From NCBI GenBank assembly GCA_001792895.1, contig MARA01000001.1:744001-808000 (forward strand): 64,000 nucleotides of DNA. Reading direction: 5' to 3'. The position numbers and the translations under genes were made by a program. Below are positions 38,318 to 49,050 of the stretch, in pieces (positions within the stretch are counted from its first letter, which is position 1; each line of letters starts with the position of its first letter). The stretch comes from Lentinus brumalis (lineage: Eukaryota > Basidiomycota > Agaricomycetes > Polyporales > Polyporaceae). Under the pieces are notes generated by a model. It saw only the letters and a program-made list of their open reading frames with translations. It was not told the origin of the DNA and ran no database searches.

Positions 38318-38895
38318 ACTTGTACGCAAGCGACAGTCAAGAGCGCGGGGTCAAGGTGTGGAGGTTGTGATGAGCTGTCGGTTGTTGTTAAAGGAGAGGG
38401 GCCAAGGCCAAGGCGGCGTTGGCTGCCCCTGTGGTCCTGGATCTCCCCGGCTTTCATGCAACCCGGAGATGCCTGAAGATGGGGACAGTCAGGCTGCTTG
38501 CGTCAGTCAATGTCGTTAGGGTCGCTAGCGTGGGAGCTGCGGCTCATGTGGATATGTCCTGCGCACTACTGCGCACTACTGCGCACAGTCTTCCCGTCAT
38601 GGGGCTTCGTGATATGCATTCACAGACATCCCAGCTAGGGACACAGGCTTGACAGAAACAAAGCATGGCCTTTGTCGCATGGAATAAATAGCTGACTACG
38701 ACAAGCAGCAATGAGAGGGCGAGAGTCGGAGGTGCAGAGTGTAAGTGAACTCAGATTCTGCATTGATCAAAGAGAGAATGAACTCTGGGCGCCTGACATA
38801 CCGGAGATAGCCGAACCCGCAGGGAAATCTACGCGATAATTCGTCCTTGCTCTTCTCTTCTACTGCACTTACCTTCCGTCTATACCACCTCCAAC

Positions 38896-39952
38896 ATGTC
38901 TGACTGGGGTACGGCTATGTGCGATCACCTCAGGCGACGTATCTAACCATCGCAAGGAGTGTAGAAGCTTCTGACGACGAGGTGCCCAAGGCCGCGCCTT
39001 CTGCACCGATCCCGAAGAAACCGGTGAAGAGCAAATGGGAAGGCGAGGACGAGGAGGACGACGGCCCCGTAGTACGTCTCACACCTGTTGAAACGCACCG
39101 TACATTCTTGATCTCACGCGTCCGATCACCGATCTCAACTACCAGAGCGACTGGGAGGCGTCATCTTCGGAGGACGAGGACGAGAAGCCCAAACCTGCCG
39201 CACCTGTCGCACCACCAAAGAAGAAGGGCACTTTGAAGGCCAAGCTCGCTGAGAAGGAGGCGGAGAAGAAAGCTAGAGCGGCCGTAGGAGACCTGGACTA
39301 TGACGAGGACGCGGTGCTCGACCCGCGCGAGAAGGCACGGAGAGACAAGGAGAGGGAGCTCGCGGCAGACTTGAACAACGCCGCCGACCTCTTCGGGGCT
39401 GCGGCACTAGGTGGTGAGTCTTCCATTCCATTCTCGCATCCTCTGCCATCTGTTTCTTCACCGTGAAACCCGCCACTCATGTTTCGCATCTGCCACTCTG
39501 TCTAGGCACGTCCTCGAAGGAGCTCGACTGGCTCATCTCCGCACAGCCGCGCACGAAGGACGACTTTGTCGAGTTCTCGGACAATCTCATCGAGTACATC
39601 ATCAAGCGACACCAGGGCAAGCCGCTCTACGCAGCCTTCCTCGAGCACCACGTCCGGGAGCTCGCGATGCCCCTCCGCGACGTCGAGGTGCGCAAGGTCG
39701 CGAGCGCGCTCACTGCGCTCTCGAACGAGAAACAGAGGGAGCAGCGCGACAAGTCGTCGGGCAAGAAGAAGCCCAAGACCACCGCGAAGCCCGCGCTCGC
39801 TGCTGCCAAGCCGTCGAGCAAGTACGTTGCTCCGCCTTCACTGTGGTTCTTGACGGGAGCGGAACGCTGACATGCATTGCGCCACTTGCAGACTAGACAC
39901 GAACGTGTACGAGGAGGCGTTGGATGACTTTGGAGACGATGCTTTCATGTAG
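38896..39952 (+). CDS. HCR1: Translation initiation factor eIF3 subunit J
   Basis: eIF3j binds the 40S subunit near the decoding site and works in initiation and recycling. Exon 1 codes only MSDW. The intron (gtacgg...gtagaag) leads to ASDDEVPKAAPSAPIPKKPV, then KSKWEGEDEEDDGPV, SDWEASSSEDEDEKPKP and the KKKGTLKAKLAEKEAEKKAR basic helix. The conserved core follows: ADLFGAAALGGTSSKELDWL, FVEFSDNLIEYIIKRHQGKP, LYAAFLEHHVRELAMPLRDV. The last exon reads LDTNVYEEALDDFGDDAFM-stop, the usual eIF3j ending. Length (about 260 residues) is normal. The 3' splice site of intron 1 was chosen because earlier AGs lead into a stop. Divergent from the GMC gene, 578 bp away. Confidence 0.93.
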
Positions 39953-40197
39953 CGATAGCTATGATGCTTCTGCCAAGCCGGTGTGCATCGGCATAATTGT
40001 TTCAGCTGTAAAACAGACGACCTGTACTGATTCCGCCCTGGGGCTGAATCCAATGGCGCCTCTCCCATGGAATGAACGTTGGACACACTTGCTAGGTGGG
40101 TTGACATGCGCGGCGTTCCCAATGCTCACCATATGAATGGCGGTCTAGCTGTGCCAGTTACTTTGTGGAACTAAGGGCATGAACCGTCCTGCGACTG

Positions 40198-40401
40198 TCA
40201 CACTGGCATCGGAGAGTCTGCGAGAATATTGTTGACTGCGAGAACGACTGGATCAGAGATCGGAAGCGGCACGATTTGGAGCTGACGTTGTCCCCGATAT
40301 ACTGGGACGGCGTCGCTTCTTGCTTTCTCTCCCTCCTCCTTTGCTGCCCTTTCGATCTCCCCGATGGTAACTCGTACATCCGACGAGTCTACCTGAGCCA
40401 T
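40198..40401 (-). CDS. Possible short gene or fragment, 67 residues
   Basis: An open frame reads MAQVDSSDVRVTIGEIERAA, EEGEKARSDAVPVYRG, LPISDPVVLAVNNILADSPM, with amphipathic and regular composition unlike random sequence here. It could be a complete small protein or the last exon of a longer gene; the segment upstream (40402-40622) contains another open frame without a clear splice link. I do not recognise it. Confidence 0.3.
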   Translation of the reverse strand: MAQVDSSDVRVTIGEIERAAKEEGEKARSDAVPVYRGQRQLQIVPLPISDPVVLAVNNILADSPMPV

Positions 40402-40828
40402 CGCATGATGTTCTCCACGTTGACCCCACGCCGTCCGACCGCTCCTTCTTGGCCAAGGGACAAGACTACCTCCTTTTTCCTCGACACCGCCTGCGCACAG
40501 GACACGGTGTGGTTAATAACGGTTATTCGGCTTGTTGACGAGCTGCATTGGTCGCCCTTTGCGCTCATGATGCGCCAGCCTGAGAGTTCTGTAGTACGTA
40601 GGACGTTACCGCAGGGCTTCATGTGAACTCAATGCAATGCTATGGACGCAAACTGGTAGAACATACACGAACTCCTATTCCTCGATAACAAAACTCTCGA
40701 CGAGCGGAAGTGCAATATACATGCGACTGAAAGCTAGTATGTACGAAAACTGCGAGACAACACACAACATTGCGACGAGCAACGAGAGCATATACACAAC
40801 CTAACCTACCGATGTCCCTGGTGCGAAC

Positions 40829-42572
40829 CTACGCGGCGTTCCTGGCCTTTGCACTCTCCCTGAGTGCGTTCATCAGATCCTTCGTCAACTCCTTGCGCTC
40901 TTTGTCCCCTTCCTCGAGTCGCGTGTTCAGAGCAGTGTTCTGCGCGATCAAGGAAGCGATCTGCTGCTCCATCGTGGCCCTTTCTCTCTCTCGTTCCTTG
41001 ACCTCCTTCTCGCGCTCTCTCTGTCGCTCCTTGACCTCCTTCTCCAAGAGCGTGGTCAAGCGAACGACTTCGCTCTCTTTCAGAGCGATCACAGCAGCAA
41101 CCTCACTCTCCTTCAGAGCAGTGACAGCAGCAACCTCACTCTCCTTCAGAGCCATGGCCGAATCGAGCTTCTGGCCCATGACCTCTCGCACGCGTGCGAG
41201 CTCTTCTTTCAGCATGACATTATCGCGCTCCTTCTGTGTAAGCTCCTTATAATGCTGGAGGCGCAAAGCCAAAACGGCCGCTAGCATGACGAGAGTTCAC
41301 AGTCAGAATGCAGTAACGGGTCCGTCGAGAGAAGCCTAGTATGGGCTCACCATTGGAATCCACCGTACCAGGGCCGCTGCCCGACTTAGAAGATCGACTC
41401 GACCCCTTACGCGTACGGACGAGAGCACCGTCAGCGACGTTCGCGGCGGGCCTCGGGGAGTGAGACCTCGCGCGGGTCTGGTTGCTGTTGAGCGGCGCGA
41501 GCGACCGCCGAGGAGAGGACTGCGCCTGGAAGCGGCTCTCGCTGAAGTCCGAGGAACGGATGCTCCCTGATTCTGAGGGAGGATTGGAAGAGGGCGGGAC
41601 GGAGGGAGGGAGGTGCGGCGGCGCGCTCTGTGGTCTCTCCGCGTCAGACGGGGCATCGCTGCTCTCACCGGGTGGCGCTCGGAGAGGTGGTGGGGCAACG
41701 AGGGCTTGCTGGAACTGCTGCAGATCAAGGGGGCCGCCCGACCCAGAGTCGTCGAAGCTCGTCCAGTCGGAGGTCTGATTGAGATTGGCCGCCGCTTCCG
41801 CAGCGAATCCCTCTCGTGCCCTACGTCGTTCACTCTCGTCCCCGAGCATGCTGACGGACATATTGCCGGTATAATACGACATCCCGGCCAAAATGCCATA
41901 AACGAGCTCGTACAGCTCCGCTCTGTAGAACTCGTCTGCCTGGCCGGTCAGGTGGTCGTGGGGCACCAACTTCTCGAGCGCCTGCACGATCTCTGCGAAT
42001 GCCAGGCAGAGGTCCTTGACCGGGTCCTTGAAGTGGATGAGAGAGGTGTGGGTGTTGGCCGCTATGATCTGAGGATAGCCAATCCCGTCTTCTGTTCGCC
42101 GATTGAGCCTCAATTTTGCGTTCTGTCCGTCCACCGAGGTGGGGTCGATGTAGACGTTAGCGGCCTCATATAGTTCGCGCAGCAACTTGATGTTGCCCCT
42201 CAGCGCATCACCCCGAGCCCCGTTAGAGTCGACGTATGTGGAACGGATATGAGCTAGGATGATGTTGCCGGACACAGGCGTGGGGAGCGTGGTGCCAAGT
42301 GGGGCCCGTTTCAGCTCGCGAATCCAGCCTTGGATTACTGCCAATGGCCCTCCGGGGCCATCGTGCGCGGTCGGGTTGAGAGGGGATGATGTCGACATGT
42401 AGAAGAAGTGAATGCCGTCCGTCGTTTGTCTCGAGCGTCGGCGGTGGCGAGGTGTGTTGAACAGATGAGGGACGCGGCGTCTGAGAACGACGAGGTGGAC
42501 GTTGGGAGGCAGCCCGGGAGCTGGTGGGGAGAGACCTGGGAGAGATATAGGACCCGCTGCATGCGTGTTCAT
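40829..42572 (-). CDS. Unrecognised protein with C-terminal coiled coil
   Basis: No family recognised. Two exons: 42572 to about 41355 and from about 41283 to 40829, joined as VDSNG/AAVLALRLQHYKE. The N-terminus MNTHAAGPISLPGLSPPAPG is Pro-rich; a further Met begins MSTSSPLNPTAH at 42398. A folded-looking middle (VIQGWIRELKRAPLGTTLPT, LAFAEIVQALEKLVPHDHL, LYELVYGILAGMSYYTGN) of about 190 residues is followed by a Ser/Pro-rich linker. Last comes a coiled coil with a near-perfect 11-residue repeat (ALKESEVAAV, three times) and KEVKERQREREKEVKERERE. Probably a cytosolic adaptor; that is inference. Confidence 0.6.
41068..41156. repeat. 33-bp tandem repeat, about 2.7 copies
   Basis: Units at 41068-41100, 41101-41133 and a partial one from 41134 share the core ctctccttcagagc. 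Each unit encodes eleven residues (hendecad) of the coiled coil in the gene at 40829-42572, so repeat expansion lengthens the coil in register. Confidence 0.8.
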
Positions 42573-42915
42573 GTCGATGGGCTGATAAGGGATCTTCTTG
42601 TACGGTCCTGGAAACTCGAGTCAGTGCGGGAGCCTCGAGGCTCGAACTTGATCACAATTGAACGTTGTCTGAACGTGGTGGTCTACAGACGCCCAACGCC
42701 CCGTGTGGCACCGCCACCTCGGCCTCCGCAAGAACACCCTGAGACACCGGTGGGTGATCCAGCATGATTCTAGACAACGAATCTACCAACTCTTCGTCCC
42801 GTACTACTTGCGACAATCCGGGATGCGTGCTAGTTGAGAGTCAATTCGCGGACAAAGCGCGTCAACTGTACGACGGAGAGATCTACAGGCGGCAGTCATG
42901 ATTGTACACACTCGT

Positions 42916-44883
42916 TCACTCATCGTCGCCGCCCTCATCACCGCTGCTGTCTTCTTCGTCGCTTGCGACGCCGATCACACCACCGCTCTGCTTCTCCCTG
43001 AGCACCCTCCCTGCCTCTGCGAGCTTTGCGCCTAGGACCTTCCTCGCGCCCGCGCTTGCACCGACATCCCATACTTGAAGCTTCGCCTTCGAGCCCGCAG
43101 CGGCGAGCGTGAGCGGGTCGTCCGGCGACCAGGCCGTCGAGAAGACCTTGCCCTGTGGGAGTGAGCAGCACGATCAGCACGATGAAGTACATAGGAGGTC
43201 GACAGAACTTACCACTCCGAGGTCCCGGGAGGTCACCAGACTGACTTGCCGCTTGCTGGTGTCCTGGTCGTCCGCGACGTTCCAGATCTTGACGACCTTG
43301 TCCGTGCCGCCCGTCGCAATCACGCCGCGTAAAAGCGGGTTCACGTCGAGGGCAGACACCGCGCCATCGTGTGCGGAGAGGGTGAAGCGTGCGGGAGAAG
43401 GTGCATCCAAGTTTGAGGGCAGAGTACGCGCGTCGAAGTTTACCACCAGTCCGTTGTCCAGCGATACCTGCAGCGCAGACAAATTCATGAGCACGCATCA
43501 GAGGTCGAGAAGAGGATGGGACTCACGTAGAAGCCGTGCGGCTCCCAAGGATCCCAACGCAGTGCCTCGACATCGCCGCCGACACGCGCACCGACGCCCG
43601 CGTCGGGCGCACGAGAGTCGAACGTCCGCACCGTCCTGTCGTAGCTGCCCGTGAGGAGCACGGTCGGCTCGGCCGGGTTCCACTGCACCGCCTGGACCTT
43701 GTCCTTGTGCACGTCGAAGCTCCTCAGTGCGCCCTCGCCCTCACCGCCCTCGCCGTTGATCGTCGGGTCGCGGTTGAGGTCCCAGAGCTTGACCGTCCTG
43801 TCCGCGCTCGCACTCGCAAGCAAATTGCGGTGCGTGCGGTTCCACGACAGGCCGAGGACGGCGTCGACGTGGTGCGCGGCGCTCGCAGGACGATGCTTCG
43901 TCTTCTTGCGCTTCTTCTTGCCCGTGCCGAGCGGTGTCGGGACGTGCGCAGCGGTCTTGTCCGGGCGGCCGAGGACCATGTCGGGATACATGGCTTCGAC
44001 CGTGTCGAGGGACCAGATCTCGATCTCTGGATCGAGCGTGCCCACCGCGATGAAGTTGCCGAACTGGGCAGTGTCGGAGGAGGACGTGTTCTGAGTTCTT
44101 GAGGGAGAGGTGATGGGAGGGAAGTCGAGCCATTCGAGGCAAAGGGGGAAGGAGGGGAGCATGAGGTCGTGGTGGGCGTACAGATTCTCTTCGGACTCTT
44201 CATAGACAAAGATCTCGAGCTGGGAGATCTCGTCCTCCGTTTTGGCGACGACGAGGAGGTTATCGGTGGGCAGGACCTCGAGCTCTTCGCGCTCCTGCTC
44301 CTCTTCGTCCTCTTTTAGGGTGACGTATGGGTCCTCGTCGTTGTTGCGGTAGTACGTGAGGCCCTTGATGTTGCTGAAGGGGCCCATGCCGGGCATGGCC
44401 TCGTCCTCATCGTAGTCATCGAGCTTGTACTGCTCGAGGCCATCTCCGCTGGGCTTCGCGCCCTCGGACGCTGTTGCGGGTTGCGGGTCTTGGTCCATTG
44501 GAACGTCCTCGTCCATCGCGTCGTCATCTTCACTTCAGACTCGTACACTCAAAACCAGATGCCGCCGGGAAGCAACAGGAGCACTCACTCGACCCAAGCG
44601 CTCTCCTCCTCGTCTTCGTCTGCATCGTCCGCCTCTTCGCCCTCCGCACCCTTGCCCATAGACTCTGCAGCCTTGGACGCGGCCTCGAGCTCTTTCCGTG
44701 CGTCTTCGAGCTCTATCCGCGCGAGTGCGCTCACGCGCTCGAGTTCCTGATCATCGAGGACGTACTTCCGGGGGTGCCGTGCTGCAACTCCACGGCGCAC
44801 CCTAGAACAGAAAGACGTAAGACTGTGGTCAAAGTAGCAGTAAGACGTTCGTACCATGCTACCGAGGATATCAAGCTACTCAT
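42916..44883 (-). CDS. PWP1: Periodic tryptophan protein 1, WD40 ribosome-biogenesis factor
   Basis: Nucleolar WD40 protein for 60S subunit assembly. Exon 1 codes MSSLISSVAW and joins to VRRGVAARHPRKYVLDDQEL, the Pwp1 N-terminal signature. A coiled-coil/acidic segment precedes YKLDDYDEDEAMPGMGPFSN and IKGLTYYRNNDEDPYVTL. Propeller blades include NFIAVGTLDPEIEIWSLDTV, AVLGLSWNRTHRNLLASASA, DRTVKLWDLN, AVQWNPAEPTVLLTGSYDRT, ALRWDPWEPHGFYVS, IATGGTDKVVKIWNV and LTLAAAGSKAKLQVWDV. The C-terminus is acidic (ASDEEDSSGDEGGDDE-stop). Starts toward COQ9; see the duplicated promoter. Confidence 0.93.
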
Positions 44884-45060
44884 AGCTGGAGTCGAGCACG
44901 AACAGGCCGAGTGTTTACTGTTGAAGCTCTCCGCAAGCGAAGTGAGAGCAAAATTCAGATCTGAGATCGTGCATCGGGATCGCAGCACCACGTGCTACCG
45001 ATCGCCCGAAGGCGCCCATGCGCCTGTCCATCCCAAGTCCGTCCCGTACATGGTTTACTT
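44772..45060. repeat. Duplicated PWP1/COQ9 promoter segment, copy 1
   Basis: Contains the start of PWP1 exon 2, intron 1, the functional PWP1 ATG (44883, minus) and the upstream DNA. Shares with copy 2 (45795-46125) the blocks tactcatagc, caagcgaagtgagagca (17 identical bases), cagatctgagatcg, cacgtgctac (an E-box at 44989-44994) and caagtcc. At its COQ9-side end it has acatggttta, a decayed equivalent of the COQ9 start. Confidence 0.75.
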
Positions 45061-45794
45061 ACTCGCAGCGCACGAAGTGCCATACTATTATTGCAGTACA
45101 CCTACGCTCGCCGTGCGCAAGCTCTAGATGCGCGACTCCCCAGGTTTTGACCGCGCAGAACGGAGCGGAGCCAATATAACAGTGATCTACAGCCATCTCC
45201 GAGAGCCTTTGCATCCTGGGCGAGGATGGTCTTGAAGATACTCATCCTGCACGAAGATGACCTGTGACGGGTGTGTATTTTTAGTTTGGTCCGTCTCGAC
45301 CTTTCATCTTCGGTGGGCGACTACTTGTGTTGCTAACCCAGTACCCAACATCGGAGTGTCGTACGACTTGCTCGGTCTGTTCCCTGGGATGGCATCTGCT
45401 CATACAAGCCCTTACTCCCAATACCACGCTCAATCACGTTATTTATCATGCTGTCTTTTACGCCACCTGAAGATCCCGGTGAACCCATCCCAAATTTCAT
45501 GTCTGCTCAGCAGGGTCAGTTGTACTGCACTGGCAAGGTGAGAAGCATTTGCGGCGCACATAAATTCACGGAGCAAGTGTCTTGCGACTGCGTCCAACAC
45601 AATTCTGGTCCACTAGTTTTTGGGAAGACTACGTAGCATGGTGGTCAGACAGAGCCGCCCTCTTCCTATAAGTATATACTCTACATCCCGCACTGGGTCT
45701 GATGGGTCTGATTCTAGCGGCAGATGCCATGGCTAGAGGAGTGGTTAAGAGCGACAGCAGTTCATGAGGGTGAGTAGGTGTCAGGTGTCAGCGT
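45061..45794. other. Intervening sequence between promoter copies, no gene
   Basis: About 730 bp. Short open frames (for example 45448-45636) lack any family resemblance. Expected under tandem duplication to hold decayed COQ9 and PWP1 5' parts, which I cannot trace here. Confidence 0.4.
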
Positions 45795-45901
45795 GGATGT
45801 CGTGCGCAACTCCTGGGCCAGGGTACTCCCGCCGTGGAACAGATTTGGTTTGAGCTAGCGGGGGAACTTGCCTGCGCAACCGAGCATATCAACGTACTCA
45901 T
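45795..45901 (-). pseudogene. Decayed 5' fragment of PWP1
   Basis: Read on the minus strand, ATGAGTACGTTGATATGCTC at 45901 matches the true PWP1 start ATGAGTAGCTTGATATCCTC. About 80 bases on, aggagttgcgcacgacatcc matches the start of PWP1 exon 2 (tggagttgcagcacggcacc). The splice donor and frame are lost, so it cannot encode PWP1. Confidence 0.65.
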
Positions 45902-46125
45902 AGCCGGAATCAATTACGAGTCTTGGTACGAGTGTAATGACCCCCTACGTATGGAGTGCTCTGTGCTATGTAAGTACGAGCTCAAGCGAAGTGAGAGCAG
46001 AACCAGATCTGAGATCGCTCATCCAGAAACACGTGCTACAGGCGCCTAGGCCGCGACATCGGCGGCGCGGTGACCTCGACGCGTCCCACCCAAGTCCCAC
46101 CACGCGCAATCATGTCCAGGTCGGT
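45795..46125. repeat. Duplicated PWP1/COQ9 promoter segment, copy 2
   Basis: Diverged copy of 44772-45060 with about 30 bp of extra sequence. It carries the decayed PWP1 start at one end and the working COQ9 start (46112) at the other. The E-box CACGTG (46030-46035) and the 17-base identical block are retained. Confidence 0.75.
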
Positions 46126-46973
46126 TTAACCACTTCGGTCCACCACGAATGCAACATGAGTTGACTGAAGGCTAGCAAACAGCTTCTGCAGCTCGCTATC
46201 CCCCTCGTCAAGGCGCATGGCTTCTCTCGCGAGGCACTGGCACGCTCTGTCCTTTACCTGCCCAAACCGCACGATCAACCGCTCTCGGACGCAGCCGTGA
46301 ATTCGCTATTTGGAACTGGAGATGATGCACGGAGGACATTGATCAATGGCTGGTTGGACCATGCGAGGGAGGAGATGCGGACAGCGGCCACGACGGGCGG
46401 TGCTCCTCCGTCCTTGAGGGAGGTCCTCGCCCAGAGGTTGAAGGTGAACGAGCCGGTCTTATCGCTCCTTCCAGAGGTGTGTAGTGTGTCTCTGTTTGAA
46501 TATGTATGCTGCAACTATGATGTTGTAGGCGTTCGCCCTCCTTGCCTCTCCCACATATGGGCTTCCACCGCTGGATCCCATGCCTGGTCTGAAGCACGTC
46601 TCGAAGGTAGCAGATGACGCATGCTACATTGTCGGCGACACCTCAGTAGGGGTACGTACCTCATTTCTGTGCGACTTAGCTGTCTATTCTCATCGCACAT
46701 ATAGCCTGCTTGGTTCCGCCGTCGAGCAGCCGTAGCAGCCGCATATGGCGCAGCCGGTACGTCGTGCATGTCCTCCATGATGCGTTCCGTCTGACGACGG
46801 GGTACGCAGAGCTGCACCAGCTCACCTCCCCGAACACCGCCTATAACTTCCTCGACGATGTGCTAAACCTTACGCAAAAGGTCGACTCGTCCGTTGGGGA
46901 GGTCGAGCTGTTCGGGAACTACATCTGGAGAAGTTGGGCGGGGATCATTAGGAGCAGCGGTGTACTTCCTTGA
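46112..46973 (+). CDS. COQ9: Ubiquinone biosynthesis protein COQ9
   Basis: Lipid-binding TetR-fold partner of COQ7 in the mitochondrial coenzyme Q synthesis complex. Coding exon 1 is 8 nt (ATGTCCAG, 46112-46119). After a 56-nt intron with a GTCGGT donor it reads SKQLLQLAIPLVKAHGFSRE. Then follow LYLPKPHDQPLSDAAVNSLF, DDARRTLINGWLDHAREEMR, LAQRLKVNEPVLSLLPE/AFALLASPTYGLPPLD, ADDACYIVGDTSVG/PAWFRRRAAVAAAYGA, AELHQLTSPNTAYNFLDDVL, and the C-terminal NYIWRSWAGIIRSSGVLP-stop. Odd: no obvious cleavable mitochondrial presequence before the first helix; an upstream unrecognised exon is possible. Divergent from PWP1. Confidence 0.88.
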
Positions 46974-47482
46974 CAGATGGCGGTGACTGCACGGTGATTC
47001 TGAGACCAAAGTTCACAGAGACTCGCACGGTAGTGCACTTGTCGTCCGCCCGCTCACATTCGCCAGGCTCATGTACCTCCCATCAATCTTGGCACCATGA
47101 CAGACCATGACATGCGGTATCGCCCTCGGGGATCGAACGGCGTAGCCTGCCGTCGTGCAGCCATGCCGCGAGTGGTCGCGTCGCGGTGTTCGGGCTGGTA
47201 TGCGAGCGCTACGACTGAAGGTAGGGCGCGCCGTGGGGACGCGCACTCAATCTCTCTCTGAAACAGGACGGACAGTGCTTCTTCGGCATGCCTGAACGAT
47301 GCGAAGAAGCCTCCATCAGTCAGCCTTACCGCAGATGTGTAAGGGATATAGCACGACATGGTGGTGCTAGGTAGGCTTTAAACTTCGCAGTTGAAGTTTG
47401 AAGTGTTCGCCCCCACACTATATAGGAACACGAGCAGAACAGGCCAGACATTGTGCATTTTCTCCACTTACAACACTCGACC
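46974..47482. promoter_or_regulatory. Intergenic region and promoter of SDR paralog 1
   Basis: Holds the element shared with SDR paralog 2 (47334-47371) and a TATA-like TATATAGG at 47419-47426, about 60 bp before the start codon. No gene seen. Confidence 0.5.
47334..47371 (+). promoter_or_regulatory. Conserved upstream element, SDR paralog 1
   Basis: atgtgtaag, then a variable 6-7 bases, then agcacgacatggtggtgctag. The last part has AGCAC/GTGCT inverted arms. It recurs almost unchanged upstream of SDR paralog 2 (55484-55520), while flanking DNA has diverged, so it is a candidate binding site. Confidence 0.6.
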
Positions 47483-48699
47483 ATGTCTCCTCGCCCTGTT
47501 TTCGTCATTGCTGGTGTCGGCACCGGTACAGGTTAGTTTTCGTTCTGGTATGCAGTATCGAGATATGCTCATCATGACCATGGCATAGGCACCGGTGCAG
47601 CGACTGCGTGAGTGTATGCTCCAAAGCTCATTCGTACTTCACTGAGACATCGTACAGTCGTCTCCTCGCTCAGAAAGGCTGGCGCGTCGCCCTCGTCGCA
47701 CGCAACCCCGACAATCTCAATAACTTGGCGAAAGAAATCAACGAGGCCGGAGGCGAGGTGCGCTACTCAGCGTCCCGGTCGGATGTCAGCTACAATCTAT
47801 TCTTATCACTCACACAGGCCGCCGGCTTCCCAGTCCATGACTACTCCTACAACGCGACGCTGTCCGTCTTCGACGCCATCTCCGCGCACAAGTGGTCCTC
47901 CGGGGAGCCCTCAGAGGTGCGCGGTGCCCTCTGGAACGCGGGCGTGCAGGAAGTGTGGAAGCCGTTCCTCGAGGTGTCCGAGAAGGAGATCGAGACTACG
48001 CTCCAGTTCAACGTAGCCGCGGCATTTGGCTTTGCGCGCGGGGCGATCTTGGCGTTCAAGAAGAATGAGCTTGATGAGCGCGGCGCGAGAGGAACGCTCC
48101 TCTTCACTGGCGCCACGGCGAGCATTCGTGGAAACGTGAGGACGAGCGGGATCGCGGCGGTCAAGTTTGCGGTCAGGGCTCTGAGCCAGAGTCTGGCGAA
48201 GGAGTTTGGGAAGGACAACATTCATGTGAGTGGTCCCCGGTTACCTGTGCCTTTTCAGCTTAGACTGACTGCTGTGCAGGTTGCTCACGTACGTTGAGTT
48301 GCTTTTCGGAGCTTGCAGGATGTGCTGACCAAGTGATTCCACCTCTTGCCACCTTCCGTAGGCCATCATAGATGGAAGTGAGTACCCATTGCAATGACAG
48401 CCGTCGACATTGGACTGACTCGCATTCAACCATCTTCAAACAGTTATCTCAACCGGCTCTTCCGACGTACGCCTGGACGCTAACAGCATTGCCAAGGCAC
48501 GTGTCCCATCATGAAGGGCTGCGGTCTCTCAGTACTTAGTTTGCTTACGGATACTGCAGAACTACGTCTACCTCGCGGAGCAAGACCGGTCGGCCTGGAC
48601 CTGGGAGCTTGATTGTGAGTAGACCACCACTGCATCACTGTCTATGAGGGGCGCGCTGACAGACTCTGTGCAGTGCGTCCGGCCCACGAGAAGTGGTAA
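47483..48699 (+). CDS. Short-chain dehydrogenase-like protein, paralog 1
   Basis: Rossmann-fold SDR-like protein of about 235 residues. Starts MSPRPVFVIAGVGTGTGTGA, with the glycine-rich cofactor loop completed by a 19-nt exon (47589-47607). Next come [73 protein letters not shown] and [21 protein letters not shown] comes from a 9-nt exon (48280-48288) and AIIDG from a 16-nt exon (48362-48377), before [15 protein letters not shown] and LRPAHEKW-stop. The usual YxxxK catalytic pair reads IAAVK: the Lys is kept but the Tyr is replaced by Ile. It is 12 residues shorter than paralog 2 after IIDG. Substrate unknown. Confidence 0.85.
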
Positions 48700-49050
48700 A
48701 CGCGTCGTATACGTACACCAGATGATTTAGCAGAGACCCAAGTTGTGATCGACCTGCCTCCTAGCATGTGCTACTTATGAATGCATCAACGGCGAGTGGC
48801 CTGGCTTATGCGGATAGTGGGCGACGCTGCACCCCTCGACTTGGGTCCTGAGCTTAGGCCCTCTCAGAGTCAGTCGAGCCTTGCACATCTAGCGGCTAGC
48901 GCCGCACGGTCATATGATGTGACGCGTGGTTGGGAACTTGTTGGACTTGGCTCCGTTCCCGACTTTCGTTGTCTTCCGACCTCTCTCACCTTCGCCACTT
49001 CTACCACCCACCACCCACCACCACCACGGCCGCTTAGTTGAGAGCGATTG
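48700..49050. promoter_or_regulatory. Promoter region of F-box paralog C
   Basis: Resembles the DNA upstream of paralog D: cgttcccgactt, cgccacttctaccacc-like and ccaccaccac runs occur in both. This indicates that the tandem duplication included the promoter. Confidence 0.5.
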
